Shown in pieces: positions 1 through 9,289 of a stretch of 64,000 nt of DNA. The stretch comes from Halobacteriales archaeon YIM A00013 (lineage in GTDB: Archaea > Halobacteriota > Halobacteria > Halobacteriales > Haloarculaceae). The notes below the pieces were generated by a model, which saw nothing but the letters and a program-made list of their open reading frames with translations, ran no database searches and had not been told where the DNA came from. The translations under genes were made by a program, and so were the position numbers. Location of the stretch: the NCBI GenBank assembly GCA_025041195.1, contig JAKCFM010000001.1, positions 2,294,001 to 2,358,000 of the forward strand. The letters are read 5' to 3'. Each line of letters begins with the position of its first letter. The stretch's first letter is position 1.

Positions 1-1
1 C

Positions 2-28
2 GTCCTCGATGCGCTCGAAAATCACTAA
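2..28 (+). CDS. possible 3' end of an upstream gene (partial)
   Basis: Read from base 2, the first 27 bases give eight residues ending in an acidic, Leu-rich stretch followed by TAA. This fits the C-terminus of a plus-strand gene that lies mostly outside the window. The piece is too short to identify, and chance cannot be excluded. Confidence 0.3.
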   Translation, partial: VLDALENH

Positions 29-120
29 CCTGCACGGCGATTCTACAGGGAGTCGACCTCCCGGCAGTCCTTCCTCCGTTCGAACGGAGAATGGATTCGT
101 GTTGCAGTCATGGTGATGGT

Positions 121-807
121 ATGACGCTGTTTGCCGAGATCGACATTCGCTGTGGAGCGTTACCACTGAGAGATGTCGCAGCAGCGATCCCGCAGGCTAC
201 AATATTACTCCGGATGCAGTACAACCACGGCCGGCGTCCGCCGTTCGTGGTGACGGTTACCCACGACGACCAGCCAGCGGTCGAGCGGGCGTTCGAGAAC
301 AGTGAGTTCGTCGACCAGAACGTGCTTCTGGGAATCGCGGGGACAACCCGACGGTACAAAATCGAACCCGCTCGGAGCGAAGCCGAACAGCTGAGCCGTG
401 AATTGGACGATCTCGATGGACTGAGAGCACTTGCGACCGCCGATGCAACGATCGAACGCATCGAGGTGACACCCACGGGCTGGCGTCAATCCGGCTGGTT
501 CGCCGATCGTTCAACCATCAAGGAGTTCGTCTCGTTCTGGAATCGCGAGGCTGCGATCAGCGTCCAACGACTCACTCCAATTGCGGAGGCCGCCACGGCC
601 GGTAATGGCCTGACCGATCCCCAGCACGAAGCATTGCGAGTCGCCTACGAACGTGGCTACTTTGCGGTGCCACGGGAGACGACGCTCGAAGCGATCGCCG
701 CAGAACTGGATATTGCACCATCGTCGTGCTCCGAGCGACTCCGTCGTGCACAAAAACATCTGCTCGAAACGACCATCGGAACGAGCTGGCCGCCACTCGC
801 CCGGTAA
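121..807 (+). CDS. bacterio-opsin activator-like HTH-10 transcriptional regulator
   Basis: 228 residues. The last ~55 residues have the haloarchaeal HTH_10 (bat-type) layout: a 'LTDPQHEALRVAYERGYF' entry helix, then 'ETTLEAIAAELDIAPSSCSERLRR' spread over the helix-turn-helix. The N-terminal ~165 residues form the poorly conserved mixed alpha/beta sensor region usual in this family. The start at 121 (protein begins MTLFAEIDI) is preferred to one 30 bases upstream because family members begin just before this first strand. Such proteins are thought to be DNA-binding regulators, but the target cannot be predicted. The alpha/beta hydrolase 57 bases downstream on the same strand could be co-transcribed or a target. 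Confidence 0.85.
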   Translation: MTLFAEIDIRCGALPLRDVAAAIPQATILLRMQYNHGRRPPFVVTVTHDDQPAVERAFENSEFVDQNVLLGIAGTTRRYKIEPARSEAEQLSRELDDLDGLRALATADATIERIEVTPTGWRQSGWFADRSTIKEFVSFWNREAAISVQRLTPIAEAATAGNGLTDPQHEALRVAYERGYFAVPRETTLEAIAAELDIAPSSCSERLRRAQKHLLETTIGTSWPPLAR

Positions 808-864
808 AAAAGCCCGTCACACTGCGAGAAAGCCACTTCCGGCGGCCAGAACAAAGACGACTCC

Positions 865-1647
865 ATGCAAACAGTTGCATCAGCAGATGGAACGACGATC
901 GCGTACGACAGCCAGGGCGACGGGCCACCGCTCTGTTGTCTCCACGGCGGTGGAACCCGCCGATTTTGGGAGCCACTGACCGACGCGCTCGCCGACGCCC
1001 ACTGCGTGATCCGCCCGGATCGACGCGGCCGTGGGGACAGCGGAGATGGACCCACCTACAGCATCGAACGAGAGATCGAAGATTGCTGTGCGGTCATTGA
1101 AGCGATCGATGGAACACCAACACTCATCGGTCACTCATTCGGCGGATTGCTCGCGCTAGAGGTTGCCCAGCGCCGTGCCGTCCAATCGGTTGTGGCGTAC
1201 GAACCGGCGTATCTTGTCGGAGAATACCGGAACGAAGCGTCGCTCTCTGAAACGATGCAACGGCTGCTCGATGATGGTCGACCGCGCGCGGCTGCAAAGG
1301 CGCACCTCCGGGAGGTAATTCATGGCGGCGACGCTCCACAGTTCGAGGCGTGGCTTGAGGAGTGGCCAGGATGGCCAGCCAGCGTCGCGTTCGTCGAAAA
1401 CAATCTCAGAATGGATCGGGCACTCGAATCGTTCGAACTCGACGACTCGCTCGAGATCGATGCGCCAGCACTGTTGCTCTCGGGGAACGATGGCCCACAA
1501 CACCTCAGAGACTCCATCCGTGTCGTCGACGAGCGTCTGCCGGACAGCGAATTCATCGAATTCGATGGTGTCGGCCACCTTGGACCAATTACCGCGCCGA
1601 ATCGGTTTCTCGACGCAGTCGGTCACCACCTTGAGACAGTCATGTGA
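865..1647 (+). CDS. alpha/beta hydrolase
   Basis: 260 residues with the complete alpha/beta hydrolase pattern: oxyanion-side 'CLHGGG' at ~25-30, a 'DRRGRGDS' loop at ~52-59, nucleophile elbow G-H-S-F-G-G with Ser91, an acid-turn region 'SGND', and a C-terminal catalytic His in 'GVGHLGP'. No signal peptide is visible, so it is probably cytoplasmic. The substrate is unknown; esterase, lactonase or haloalkane dehalogenase-like activities all occur in this fold. It follows a bat-type regulator on the same strand. Compare the hydrolase at 38104, which has lost its Ser. Confidence 0.85.
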   Translation: MQTVASADGTTIAYDSQGDGPPLCCLHGGGTRRFWEPLTDALADAHCVIRPDRRGRGDSGDGPTYSIEREIEDCCAVIEAIDGTPTLIGHSFGGLLALEVAQRRAVQSVVAYEPAYLVGEYRNEASLSETMQRLLDDGRPRAAAKAHLREVIHGGDAPQFEAWLEEWPGWPASVAFVENNLRMDRALESFELDDSLEIDAPALLLSGNDGPQHLRDSIRVVDERLPDSEFIEFDGVGHLGPITAPNRFLDAVGHHLETVM

Positions 1648-1714
1648 CCACAGACCGTATCGAACGCTGTTATCACGAAATATTGCCCACGGTTTCGGTT
1701 ATTGAAGAAAAAAG

Positions 1715-1727
1715 TTTATCAATATAA
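1715..1727 (+). promoter_or_regulatory. TATA-like promoter element for nadABC
   Basis: An AT-rich stretch about 35-47 bases before the nadA ATG stands out from GC-rich surroundings and has the A/T character of a haloarchaeal TATA box. It predicts a short 5' leader. The transcription start is not determined. Confidence 0.5.
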
Positions 1728-1761
1728 GCGATCCATGAATGAGTAACTTCGGTGCCGACCA

Positions 1762-2892
1762 ATGGCAGAAATGGAAACCACGGGGTTCGAGACGGAACTC
1801 AGCTTGTTCAAATACGATACGCTCGAACGCCTCCCACCGGCGTACCGCGATCTGTCGGCCGACGAGCGGACTGATCGCATCGAAACGGCCAAAGAACTCC
1901 TGGGTGATGACGTCATCATCCTGGGACACAACTATCAGCGCCGAGAGATCGTCGAGCACGCCGATTTCATCGGTGACTCCTATGAGCTATCGAAACGCGC
2001 GGCCGAGGCAGATGCTTCCTACGTGATCTTCTGTGGCGTCACGTTCATGGCAGAAAGCGCAGACATCATCACCGATGACGAACAGACGGTGATCCTCCCA
2101 TCCATGGAAGCGTCGTGTCCGATGGCTGGGATGGCAGAAGCGCTCCAGGTGGACGCCGCCTGGGCGAAAATAACCGAGAAGATTCCCGGCGAGGATATCA
2201 TTCCGATCACCTACATGAACTCGTACGCGGATCTGAAGGCGTTCTGTGCCGAGCAGGGCGGGCTGGTCTGTACCTCCTCGAACGCGCACAAAGCGTTCGA
2301 GTGGGCGTTTGAGCGCGGTGAGACAGTGTTGTTCCTGCCGGACAAACATCTCGGTGAGAACACGGCCCACCGGCTCGGAATGGCCGATTCGACCGTCGAG
2401 TGGAATCCGTGGGCACCAGAAAGCACTGATGGCGATGTTGCCGACGCTGATGTGGTGCTCTGGGACGGCTACTGTCAGGTGCACGAACGATTCCGCGTCG
2501 AACACATCGAGGAAGTCCGTAACCAACACGCCGACGCGAACGTGATCGTCCACCCCGAATGCAGGCGCGAGGTCGTCGAGGCAGCCGACGTGTCAGGATC
2601 GACGTCAACGATCTGCTCGACGATTGAGAACGCAGAGCCTGGTGAAACGTGGGCGATCGGAACCGAGATTCACCTCACGAACCACCTCCAGCGCTGGCAT
2701 CCCGACGTGAACGTCATCCCACTCTGTGGTGATTCGTGTATGGACTGCAATGCGATGCGCCAAATTGATCCGAACTATCTCACCTGGGTGCTCGAAGAGC
2801 TGCTCGAAGACCGCGAGCGAAACGTGATCTCGGTCGCACCCGATGAGGCAGAGCTTGCACAGGTTGCTCTCGATCGGATGCTGGAGGTGTGA
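1762..2892 (+). CDS. nadA: quinolinate synthase NadA
   Basis: 376 residues, usual for long-form NadA. It condenses iminoaspartate from NadB with dihydroxyacetone phosphate to quinolinate, using a [4Fe-4S] cluster. Family signatures visible include 'ILGHNYQR' (~54-60), 'GDSYELS' (~71-77), Cys91 in 'FCGVTFMAE', 'HPECRREVV', and the C-terminal 'CGDSCMDCNAM' Cys cluster. It is the first gene of nadA-nadB-nadC. nadB begins 4 bases after its stop, and the nadA 3' end carries the GGAGGTG that serves nadB. The ATG at 1762 gives a normal N-terminus; a second ATG two codons later is also possible. Confidence 0.96.
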   Translation: MAEMETTGFETELSLFKYDTLERLPPAYRDLSADERTDRIETAKELLGDDVIILGHNYQRREIVEHADFIGDSYELSKRAAEADASYVIFCGVTFMAESADIITDDEQTVILPSMEASCPMAGMAEALQVDAAWAKITEKIPGEDIIPITYMNSYADLKAFCAEQGGLVCTSSNAHKAFEWAFERGETVLFLPDKHLGENTAHRLGMADSTVEWNPWAPESTDGDVADADVVLWDGYCQVHERFRVEHIEEVRNQHADANVIVHPECRREVVEAADVSGSTSTICSTIENAEPGETWAIGTEIHLTNHLQRWHPDVNVIPLCGDSCMDCNAMRQIDPNYLTWVLEELLEDRERNVISVAPDEAELAQVALDRMLEV

Positions 2893-2896
2893 GTTG

Positions 2897-4381
2897 ATGG
2901 ACATTACAGAGACGACGGACGTGCTCGTGGTTGGCAGCGGTATCGGCGGTTGTGCAACGGCGCTTGCGGCCGCCAGAGCAGGGGCAGAGGTGACGCTAGC
3001 GACGAAAGCAACCGAGCCTGAACACGCCGCCTCGTGGTGGGCACAGGGCGGTATCGCGGTGACACGGACAGCCCCCGAATCGTTCAAAGCCGACATCCTC
3101 GCTGCCAGCGACGACACGGCTGATCCCGAAGCGGTGGAGCTGCTCGTCGAGAACGCAAAACCGGCCGTCGAGGACGTGCTGTTCGAGACGCTCTCGATCC
3201 CGTTTGATGGTGACGAAGAGGAGTATGCCTACGGTCGCGAAGCCGCCCACTCAAAACGGCGAATTCTCCACGTTGATGCCTCGACCGGCCGACACATTCT
3301 GGGACCGTTTCTCAACCACCTGTCGTCGCTCGAATCGGTGACGATCCATCAGGATACGGCCGCACTGGAACTGATAACCCACGAAGGGCGCGTCCACGGC
3401 GCGTATGTAGAACATGACGGTGACGTGCAGCCAGTCTTCGCCGGCGCAACCGTCCTGGCAACCGGTGGTGTTGGTGAGCTGTATCCCCAATCGACGAATC
3501 CCGACGGATCAACCGGCGACGGAATCGCCATGGCGGCGCTTGCTGGTGCTTCCGTCCGCGATATGGAGTACGTCCAGTTCCATCCGACCGTCTACACCGG
3601 CGACGATCCGTTCTTGCTCAGCGAAGCCGTCCGCGGGGAAGGTGCGTTTCTTCGGAATGGCGACGGCGAACGCTTCATGCCCGAGATTCACGCCGACGCA
3701 GAGCTTGCCCCCCGAGATGTGGTCGCCCGGGCAGTGGCCACTGAATACGAGCGAACCGGCGACGTTCTCCTCGATGTCTCGCCGCTCGATTTCGAAGATG
3801 AATTTCCGGATCTTGCCGCGATGTGTGCGGATCGAGCGATCGACTGGCGCGAGGGCATTCCAGTCTCACCCGCAGAGCACTTTCTCTGTGGCGGCATTGC
3901 AGTGGATACCGAGGGGAAGACCACACTCGATCGGCTGTTCGCAGTCGGTGAGTGTTCAGCAACCGGTGTCCACGGCGCGAACCGACTCGCCAGCACCAGC
4001 CTCCTCGAAGGGCTCGTCTGGGGACTGCGAGCGGGCGATGCTGCGGCTGGGTTCGAACCGGACCGAATCGAAGCCCCAGAGCTGCTCGACCGAGACCCGG
4101 CGCTCGCAGAGGGGTTCGGTGAGGACAAATCCGTCAGGCTGCGCCGTGTGATGGAGGAGTACGTCGGCCTTGAGCGCTCTCCGGAGGGCCTCCAACGCGC
4201 AACGGGTGTGCTCCGCCGCCTGAAGGGAGAGGTGGACGCATATATCCGAACCCGCACCTCACGTGAGCTGTACGAACTCCGCGGGAAGAGCGTCTCAGCG
4301 CTGTTGATCGCCAGAGCGGCCGCGGAAAACGAACGCTCAAAAGGCTGTCACTACTTGACGGAGCCAGCGCATGCTGATTGA
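2897..4381 (+). CDS. nadB: L-aspartate oxidase NadB
   Basis: 494 residues. FAD-dependent oxidation of L-aspartate to iminoaspartate, the first step of quinolinate synthesis. The N-terminal Rossmann motif is 'VVGSGIGGCATALAAARAG'. Also visible are the family's 'ASWWAQGGIA' loop (~54-63), 'VLATGGVGELY', 'YVQFHPT', 'LLSEAVRGEGA' and 'GVHGANRLASTSLLEGLVWG', all shared with succinate dehydrogenase/fumarate reductase flavoproteins. The ATG at 2897 has a strong Shine-Dalgarno (GGAGGTG, 2884-2890) within the end of nadA. An upstream in-frame extension into nadA is rejected because it precedes the FAD strand with no homology. It overlaps nadC by 11 bases. Confidence 0.96.
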   Translation: MDITETTDVLVVGSGIGGCATALAAARAGAEVTLATKATEPEHAASWWAQGGIAVTRTAPESFKADILAASDDTADPEAVELLVENAKPAVEDVLFETLSIPFDGDEEEYAYGREAAHSKRRILHVDASTGRHILGPFLNHLSSLESVTIHQDTAALELITHEGRVHGAYVEHDGDVQPVFAGATVLATGGVGELYPQSTNPDGSTGDGIAMAALAGASVRDMEYVQFHPTVYTGDDPFLLSEAVRGEGAFLRNGDGERFMPEIHADAELAPRDVVARAVATEYERTGDVLLDVSPLDFEDEFPDLAAMCADRAIDWREGIPVSPAEHFLCGGIAVDTEGKTTLDRLFAVGECSATGVHGANRLASTSLLEGLVWGLRAGDAAAGFEPDRIEAPELLDRDPALAEGFGEDKSVRLRRVMEEYVGLERSPEGLQRATGVLRRLKGEVDAYIRTRTSRELYELRGKSVSALLIARAAAENERSKGCHYLTEPAHAD

Positions 4382-5189
4382 GCGCCGGCAGATCGAAGCG
4401 TGGCTGGCCGAAGATCTCGGCCATCACGACGTGACGAATGCGGTTCCGGGGACAACGTTCGCCCAGTTGATTGCGAAAGATGATGGCGTGGTCGCCGGCA
4501 TCGATGTGGCCAGCGCGGTATTTTCCGTTCTCGATGCGGAGATCGCGGTCGAGCCGGCAGTAGCCGACGGTGAGCAGGTTGTTCCGGGCGACGTGCTGCT
4601 CACGGCGCGTGGGCCGGCCAAATCACTGCTTCGTGGCGAGCGGGTGGTGGTCAACGCCATCGGTCACGCGTGCGGTGTCGCCACACGAACACACCGGGCG
4701 GTTACCGCCGCTCGGGAGATTTCAGAGTCCGTTGCGATCGCGGGAACCAGAAAGACAACCCCCGGACTCCGCCGGCTCGAAAAGCGCGCTATCGTCGCCG
4801 GAGGCGGTGATACCCACCGGCTTGATCTTTCCCACATGGTGATGGTCAAGGACAACCACATCGCCGAGATGGGACTCGAAACCGCGATCGAGACCATGCG
4901 CGAACGTGCATCGTTCACAACGAAAATCGAGGTTGAGGTCGAATCACCCAGCAATGGCCCACGAGCAGCGGCTGCGGGTGCTGATATCGTTCTGTTCGAC
5001 AACATGGCTCCGGAGCTCGTCGCGCGCGGTGTTGAAGAACTGCCCGCAAACGTTCTGAGCGAGGCAAGCGGCGGAATCACGATCGAAACCGTGCCCGAGT
5101 ACGCCGACACAGGGGTCGACGTGATATCAATGGGGTCGCTAACCCATAGCGCGTCCGCCCTGGACCTTTCATTCCGAACGGGGGAATGA
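4371..5189 (+). CDS. nadC: nicotinate-nucleotide pyrophosphorylase NadC
   Basis: 272 residues. Converts quinolinate and PRPP to nicotinate mononucleotide, CO2 and pyrophosphate, closing the three-step de novo NAD branch encoded here. Typical motifs are 'EDLGHHDVT' near the N-terminus, 'GTRKTTPGLRRLEKRAI' (substrate-binding Arg/Lys/His region, ~125-141), 'HMVMVKDNHI', 'KIEVEVES' and 'DNMAPE'. The ATG lies inside the last codons of nadB (11-base overlap), which suggests translational coupling. The next gene starts 42 bases downstream on the same strand but is not obviously related in function. Confidence 0.96.
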   Translation: MLIERRQIEAWLAEDLGHHDVTNAVPGTTFAQLIAKDDGVVAGIDVASAVFSVLDAEIAVEPAVADGEQVVPGDVLLTARGPAKSLLRGERVVVNAIGHACGVATRTHRAVTAAREISESVAIAGTRKTTPGLRRLEKRAIVAGGGDTHRLDLSHMVMVKDNHIAEMGLETAIETMRERASFTTKIEVEVESPSNGPRAAAAGADIVLFDNMAPELVARGVEELPANVLSEASGGITIETVPEYADTGVDVISMGSLTHSASALDLSFRTGE

Positions 5190-5231
5190 ATCGCCCCCTA
5201 CGTTTTTCGCTCCAGATTGCCAACTGACGCT

Positions 5232-6455
5232 ATGGACAACGAACGCGAGCAGACCGAGTTGACGCCTGACGCTGTGGAGTACGAGCCCGTCCCAGTGAGC
5301 AGGCTGCTCGCGGAAATGAAAGATACAGCAGAGTTACAGATCGATCTCTGTTACTCGTCGGTGCTGTTCGGGAGTCAGTCCGTTGCTCAGGAGGTGCTGG
5401 CGCTTGAGCGCCACGTTGACACCGTCCAGCTTCAGGCGCGGATGAGCCTGTTGTTGTCGGCCAGGCGGCCCGCCGATGCAGAACAGCTGGCACCGGTTCT
5501 TGGCGTCGTTGCGGCCACGGAGATGGTCAGCGACGCGGCCGCCGACATCGCTAAAATCGTGACCGAAGCAATCGGCATTCCGGCGGCGATCCAGGCGGCG
5601 CTTCCCGATGCACTCGAAACACTGGTACGGTTGACCGTCCAATCCGATTCGTCGATTGCCGGACAGAGCCTTGGCGAGCGAAATCTCGAAACTGACACCG
5701 GCGTGCGCGTGATCGCGATCAATCGGGGCGGCGACTGGCTGTTGGATCCTGACCACGAGACCGTTATCCAGGCGGGTGATCGGGTGGTGTTGCGCGGCCC
5801 AACGGCGGGGATTGGATCCGTTTACACCGAGTTTTCTGGTGAGACGTACGAACCGCCAGAACTGCCACCTGGAACGATCGATGACGTCGATCGTGCGGTC
5901 GATACGATCATTTTGATGAAGAATATGAGCGAGTTGGCCGTCGATCTTGCCTACAGCTCCGTGTTGTTTGACAACGAATCACTCGCGAGAGAGGTGCGAG
6001 AGCTAGAGGTGGAGATGGACGCCTTACAGTCGCGGCTTGAGGCCTGGACGTTGCGCGCTGCGAAACAGCTCGATGATCCGATCGAGTTGCGCGGACTCAT
6101 GCATCTCGCTCGGGCCACGGAGGTGATTTCCGATGCAGCCCTGGAGATCAGTGATGGCGTGTTGCGCGGTCTTGAGACCCATCCCGTCATCGAGGCAGCC
6201 GTCGGCGAGAGCGTCGAAATCCTCGTTCGTACAATGATCGAATCCGGGAGTCAGCTCGCTGGGACGACACTCGGCGAGCAAACGCTGAGTACCAAGACTG
6301 GAATGCGGGTGATTGCCGTCCGTCGTGGCCAGGGTGCAGACGCTGAATGGATCGTCTCGCCAACGGCGTCGACGCGACTGAAGGCTGGTGATGTTGTTGT
6401 TGCCAAGGGAACCCGGACGGGTCGCGATCGGCTCGAAGCGTTGGCCCAGGGATGA
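5232..6455 (+). CDS. soluble PhoU-like/TrkA-C regulatory protein, internally duplicated
   Basis: 407 residues made of two similar halves. Each has a helical PhoU-like segment ('...SRLLAEMKDTAELQIDLCYSSVLFGS' and '...DTIILMKNMSELAVDLAYSSVLFDN') followed by a TrkA-C-like domain with 'GVRVIAINRG'/'GMRVIAVRRG' and 'IQAGDRVVLRG'/'LKAGDVVVAKG'. No membrane segment is seen, so it is probably a cytoplasmic ligand-binding regulator, perhaps of K+ or other cation channels encoded elsewhere; TrkA-C domains bind small ligands such as cyclic di-AMP. The ATG at 5232 is preferred to a TTG 15 bases upstream. Confidence 0.75.
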   Translation: MDNEREQTELTPDAVEYEPVPVSRLLAEMKDTAELQIDLCYSSVLFGSQSVAQEVLALERHVDTVQLQARMSLLLSARRPADAEQLAPVLGVVAATEMVSDAAADIAKIVTEAIGIPAAIQAALPDALETLVRLTVQSDSSIAGQSLGERNLETDTGVRVIAINRGGDWLLDPDHETVIQAGDRVVLRGPTAGIGSVYTEFSGETYEPPELPPGTIDDVDRAVDTIILMKNMSELAVDLAYSSVLFDNESLAREVRELEVEMDALQSRLEAWTLRAAKQLDDPIELRGLMHLARATEVISDAALEISDGVLRGLETHPVIEAAVGESVEILVRTMIESGSQLAGTTLGEQTLSTKTGMRVIAVRRGQGADAEWIVSPTASTRLKAGDVVVAKGTRTGRDRLEALAQG

Positions 6456-6495
6456 CGTCGTTTCATTCAAGAACCGGGCTGCTCCAGTGAGCCAT

Positions 6496-7185
6496 ATGTA
6501 CGCAGCCCCACCCGTGACGATCGATCGATTGCCTGCGGCTGAGCAGCATCGGTTGGGGTCGTTTTTCGGGGCGTATTTCGAGGGCGATGGGCCGTTGCAG
6601 CCGTTGTTGCGGTTTGCGCTCGTCATTGCCGGAGAGAAACCGGCCACCGTCGTGCAGGCCGAGTGGAACTGTGCGAACTCACCGTTCAGCACCGAGCGAG
6701 AGTTCATCCGGCTGTTTGAGCGGCTCGGCTGTACGACGCGGCGGTTCTCTGCACTCCACGGCTGGATCGTTGGCCACGCTCGTGGGCGATTTGATCTGCT
6801 GCCAACAACCTGGAACGTGGCCCACAATGCAGGGTGGCATCGGCGTCTCGGCGTGCTGTTTGGCTACCCAGCGTGCGATATTCGGCGATTTCTGGACGAC
6901 CGCGAGTGGATCAGGCCACGAGCGCGTGTCGAATCGGGGACGTTCACACCAGCGGAGGTGGCCAACACCGCGTTTCTCTGCCATCGGTTCGAGGATTCGA
7001 TCGACGGTTATCGACGGGCGATCGCGTGGGGCCGTCGGTTACACACTCGGTACCAGCAACTGGCCCAATCGTGGGAGCTGCCGATTCTCGCAGCGATTGC
7101 CGACCGGCAGTACGAGATTGCAGAAGCCGTTTATTCAGGAGAGAGGGCTGGATTTCGTGGCGAGGTGATGACCGTTGATGAGTGA
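6496..7185 (+). CDS. conserved haloarchaeal hypothetical protein
   Basis: 229 residues from the ATG at 6496. A longer reading begins inside the previous gene and is disfavoured. Not assigned to a function. The protein is soluble and unusually rich in Arg, Trp and Phe, with several His/Cys residues ('EWNCANSPF', 'RLGCTTRRF', 'FLCHRFEDS'), and is less acidic than its neighbours. It starts 40 bases after the PhoU/TrkA-C gene on the same strand and could be in its operon. Codon use resembles the core genes, which supports it as real. Confidence 0.65.
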   Translation: MYAAPPVTIDRLPAAEQHRLGSFFGAYFEGDGPLQPLLRFALVIAGEKPATVVQAEWNCANSPFSTEREFIRLFERLGCTTRRFSALHGWIVGHARGRFDLLPTTWNVAHNAGWHRRLGVLFGYPACDIRRFLDDREWIRPRARVESGTFTPAEVANTAFLCHRFEDSIDGYRRAIAWGRRLHTRYQQLAQSWELPILAAIADRQYEIAEAVYSGERAGFRGEVMTVDE

Positions 7186-7493
7186 GGCCACGAGTCGGTG
7201 ATCGGTACAAGCCCTTGCCCTCCTGCTCGATCGTCTGTGCCGTCCAGATGTCACATACCGAGTTTCAAATCTGGAGACGGACAAACAAGACCCACAAATC
7301 GGAGTGAAGGACTAGAAAGGAGCTCACCACCCATTCCATCTGTCACGCTCGTGACTCGACTTAGTTGGATTGGTGCAAACAAGCAATCCAGTATTTTGAT
7401 TTAGGGCCGAAAATCAAAATAAGGACTCAAATCGTGTCATAGTGAGCCAGACAGCCAGAAGAGAAATTTCAGCCACCCCACAACAACTGACAC
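7186..7493. other. intergenic region without a convincing gene
   Basis: 308 bases. A 68-residue open frame at 7198-7404 has a basic, low-complexity translation unlike a haloarchaeal protein and is not called. The 3' part (7390-7440) is AT-rich and probably holds the promoter for the phosphoesterase at 7494. No RNA gene or repeat was recognised. Confidence 0.5.
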
Positions 7494-8882
7494 ATGTCGT
7501 TTTCGATAGTGCAGTTCGCTGACCTGGAGTTTGCATACGACGATCCCGAGCAGATCGCTCGGTTCGTTGGAACTGTTCAAGCGCACAGCGACGATCCGTC
7601 GCTCGTCGTTGGCGTCGGCGACAACGTTGCACCGAGTGCGATCTCGCTGTGTACTGAAGGAGCAGCCGTGCAGCCGGTGTTCGAAGCGTGTACTGTGGCG
7701 TTCGACACCCTTGGCAACCACGATTTCGATTACGGGATTGAGACGCTCACGACAGCCATTGTGGAGGCTCCCCAGCAGTTTCTCTGTGCCAACGTGTTCG
7801 ACGCTGATGGCGATCGATTCGGAGCGCAGTCGGGCGTTCTCCCCTGGACGACGACGGAAATCGATGGTGTTCGGCTCGGCATCGTCGGTGTTGCTCACCC
7901 GTTGACGGCCGCAAAATCGCCACCAGCCGCTGACCTGACCGTGACCGATCCGATCGAGGCAGTCAATGAAGCGATCGACGCGCTCGAAGATTCTGGTGTC
8001 GATGAAATCGTCTGTCTGGCGCATCTCGGCGACGAGGAAAATCACGGCCAGGGCGAGGTTGATGACCTTGCCGAGCAGACTGATGTGGACGTGATTTGCG
8101 ACGGCCACACGCACGGCCAGCCGCGAATCGAGCAGATCAATGGGTCGCTCCTCTGTCGCACTGCAGGAACGGGCAGCGACGTGAACGTCCTCTCGTACGA
8201 CGGTAAGTGGAACGCCGAGCGGATTCCGTGCGGCGGTAGGGCGCCGGCAACGGCGATCGAACGCACATATCACCAGCTTCGGACGGAGTGTGGGCTGACC
8301 GAGGTGGTCGACACCGTCGAGAACCCGATCGAACGATCGCTCGAAACCCTCTTTTTCGGCGAGTCTCGTCTGGGGAATTTCGTGACCGACGCATATCGAT
8401 GGAATGGTTCGACAGCAGTGGCGCTCCAGCACAGCCCCGGAATGCGCCCGGGTGCTGCTCTCGACGGAGAGATCACGGTCGCAGAGCTGATCGGTGTCGT
8501 GCCGTTCGACACTGCGGTTGTTGTGGCGACGATGACTGACGAACAGCTCCGAGAGGTGCTCACTTTCGGTGGGGAAGTCCACATTCCGGAGCACCCAGAG
8601 TACTGGTTCCTGCACGTGAGCGGGGCGGCGGTGACGTTCGATTTCGCCGATCGAGAGATTGCCGAGCTGTCGGTTGGGGACAAGCCGGTCGACCCAGCCG
8701 AGCAGTATACGGTGGCGATGCCGGCGAACTGTCTGGAGTGGTTTCCGGTGGACGTGTCCGCCGAGCGCAGCCTCGGCCTGCAGTACGAAGTGGTGATGGA
8801 ATACGCCAGAGCGTGTGGGATCGACCCATCCATCGATGAGCGACTGACGATTGTGAATCGGAAATCTACTCCATCCGCTTGA
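7494..8882 (+). CDS. 5'-nucleotidase/UshA-like metallophosphoesterase
   Basis: 462 residues with two domains. The N-terminal calcineurin-like phosphoesterase (~1-230) has 'GVGDN', 'LGNHDFDYG', 'CLAHLGDEENHG' and 'CDGHTHGQP', the standard metal ligands. The C-terminal 5'-nucleotidase substrate domain (~260-450) has 'GESRLGNFVTDAYRWN', 'HSPGMRPG' and 'VVPFDTAVV'. The first motif reads D-L-E ('FADLEFAYDD') rather than the usual D-x-H. From memory this variant is common in haloarchaeal members. There is no signal peptide, so unlike periplasmic UshA it appears cytoplasmic; it probably hydrolyses nucleotides or nucleotide sugars. Its 3' end overlaps the convergent gene by 17 bases. Confidence 0.85.
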   Translation: MSFSIVQFADLEFAYDDPEQIARFVGTVQAHSDDPSLVVGVGDNVAPSAISLCTEGAAVQPVFEACTVAFDTLGNHDFDYGIETLTTAIVEAPQQFLCANVFDADGDRFGAQSGVLPWTTTEIDGVRLGIVGVAHPLTAAKSPPAADLTVTDPIEAVNEAIDALEDSGVDEIVCLAHLGDEENHGQGEVDDLAEQTDVDVICDGHTHGQPRIEQINGSLLCRTAGTGSDVNVLSYDGKWNAERIPCGGRAPATAIERTYHQLRTECGLTEVVDTVENPIERSLETLFFGESRLGNFVTDAYRWNGSTAVALQHSPGMRPGAALDGEITVAELIGVVPFDTAVVVATMTDEQLREVLTFGGEVHIPEHPEYWFLHVSGAAVTFDFADREIAELSVGDKPVDPAEQYTVAMPANCLEWFPVDVSAERSLGLQYEVVMEYARACGIDPSIDERLTIVNRKSTPSA

Positions 8883-9147
8883 CGGCCAGCGCAGCGGTCA
8901 TAACCGTGAGCACGGTGGTGACCAGTACGAACGTTCCGAACGCGAGCACGAACGCCAGACTCGCGTACAACAGCGGCGAACCAACCTCAGGAGCCGGTCC
9001 GAGCAGCTCGAACACTCGAATTGCCCACCAGCACAGCGCGAACGCGACGCCAACGATTGCACCGATGACCGCGTTCTGAAACGCGCCAATTTCGTCGAGA
9101 AAGGCCACCGTCGGCGAACGAGCGGGCTCCGTCGATCGGCTGGACAT
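8866..9147 (-). CDS. small two-span membrane protein
   Basis: 93 residues from the ATG at 9147 (protein begins MSSRSTEPARSP). After a ~20-residue polar N-terminus there are two long hydrophobic stretches, roughly residues 27-48 ('AVIGAIVGVAFALCWWAIRVF') and 57-86, ending in a short basic tail 'AVKRME'. It is probably an integral membrane protein of unknown function. It converges on and slightly overlaps the phosphoesterase, and is divergent from the deacylase gene at 9290, with a shared ~140-base promoter region between them. Confidence 0.7.
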   Translation of the reverse strand: MSSRSTEPARSPTVAFLDEIGAFQNAVIGAIVGVAFALCWWAIRVFELLGPAPEVGSPLLYASLAFVLAFGTFVLVTTVLTVMTAALAVKRME

Positions 9148-9289
9148 ACGTGGTGTACGCTGAGCGATCAAATAGGCGCTTTGGGACGATCCAACAGCGG
9201 TAATTAAACCAGAAATTCGCCTGCTTGATGGCGACCTTGGGTCCATAAAATCGAACGGTCTAAGAGTGTGGATTTACCGACTATACACA

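Noticed and set aside
7198-7404. 68-residue open frame between 7186 and 7493
   Set aside because: Basic, low-complexity translation with no haloarchaeal acidity, and no promoter or start context.
7437-8615. 392-residue minus-strand frame across the phosphoesterase
   Set aside because: Antisense shadow of a clearly conserved gene; Arg/His-rich translation.
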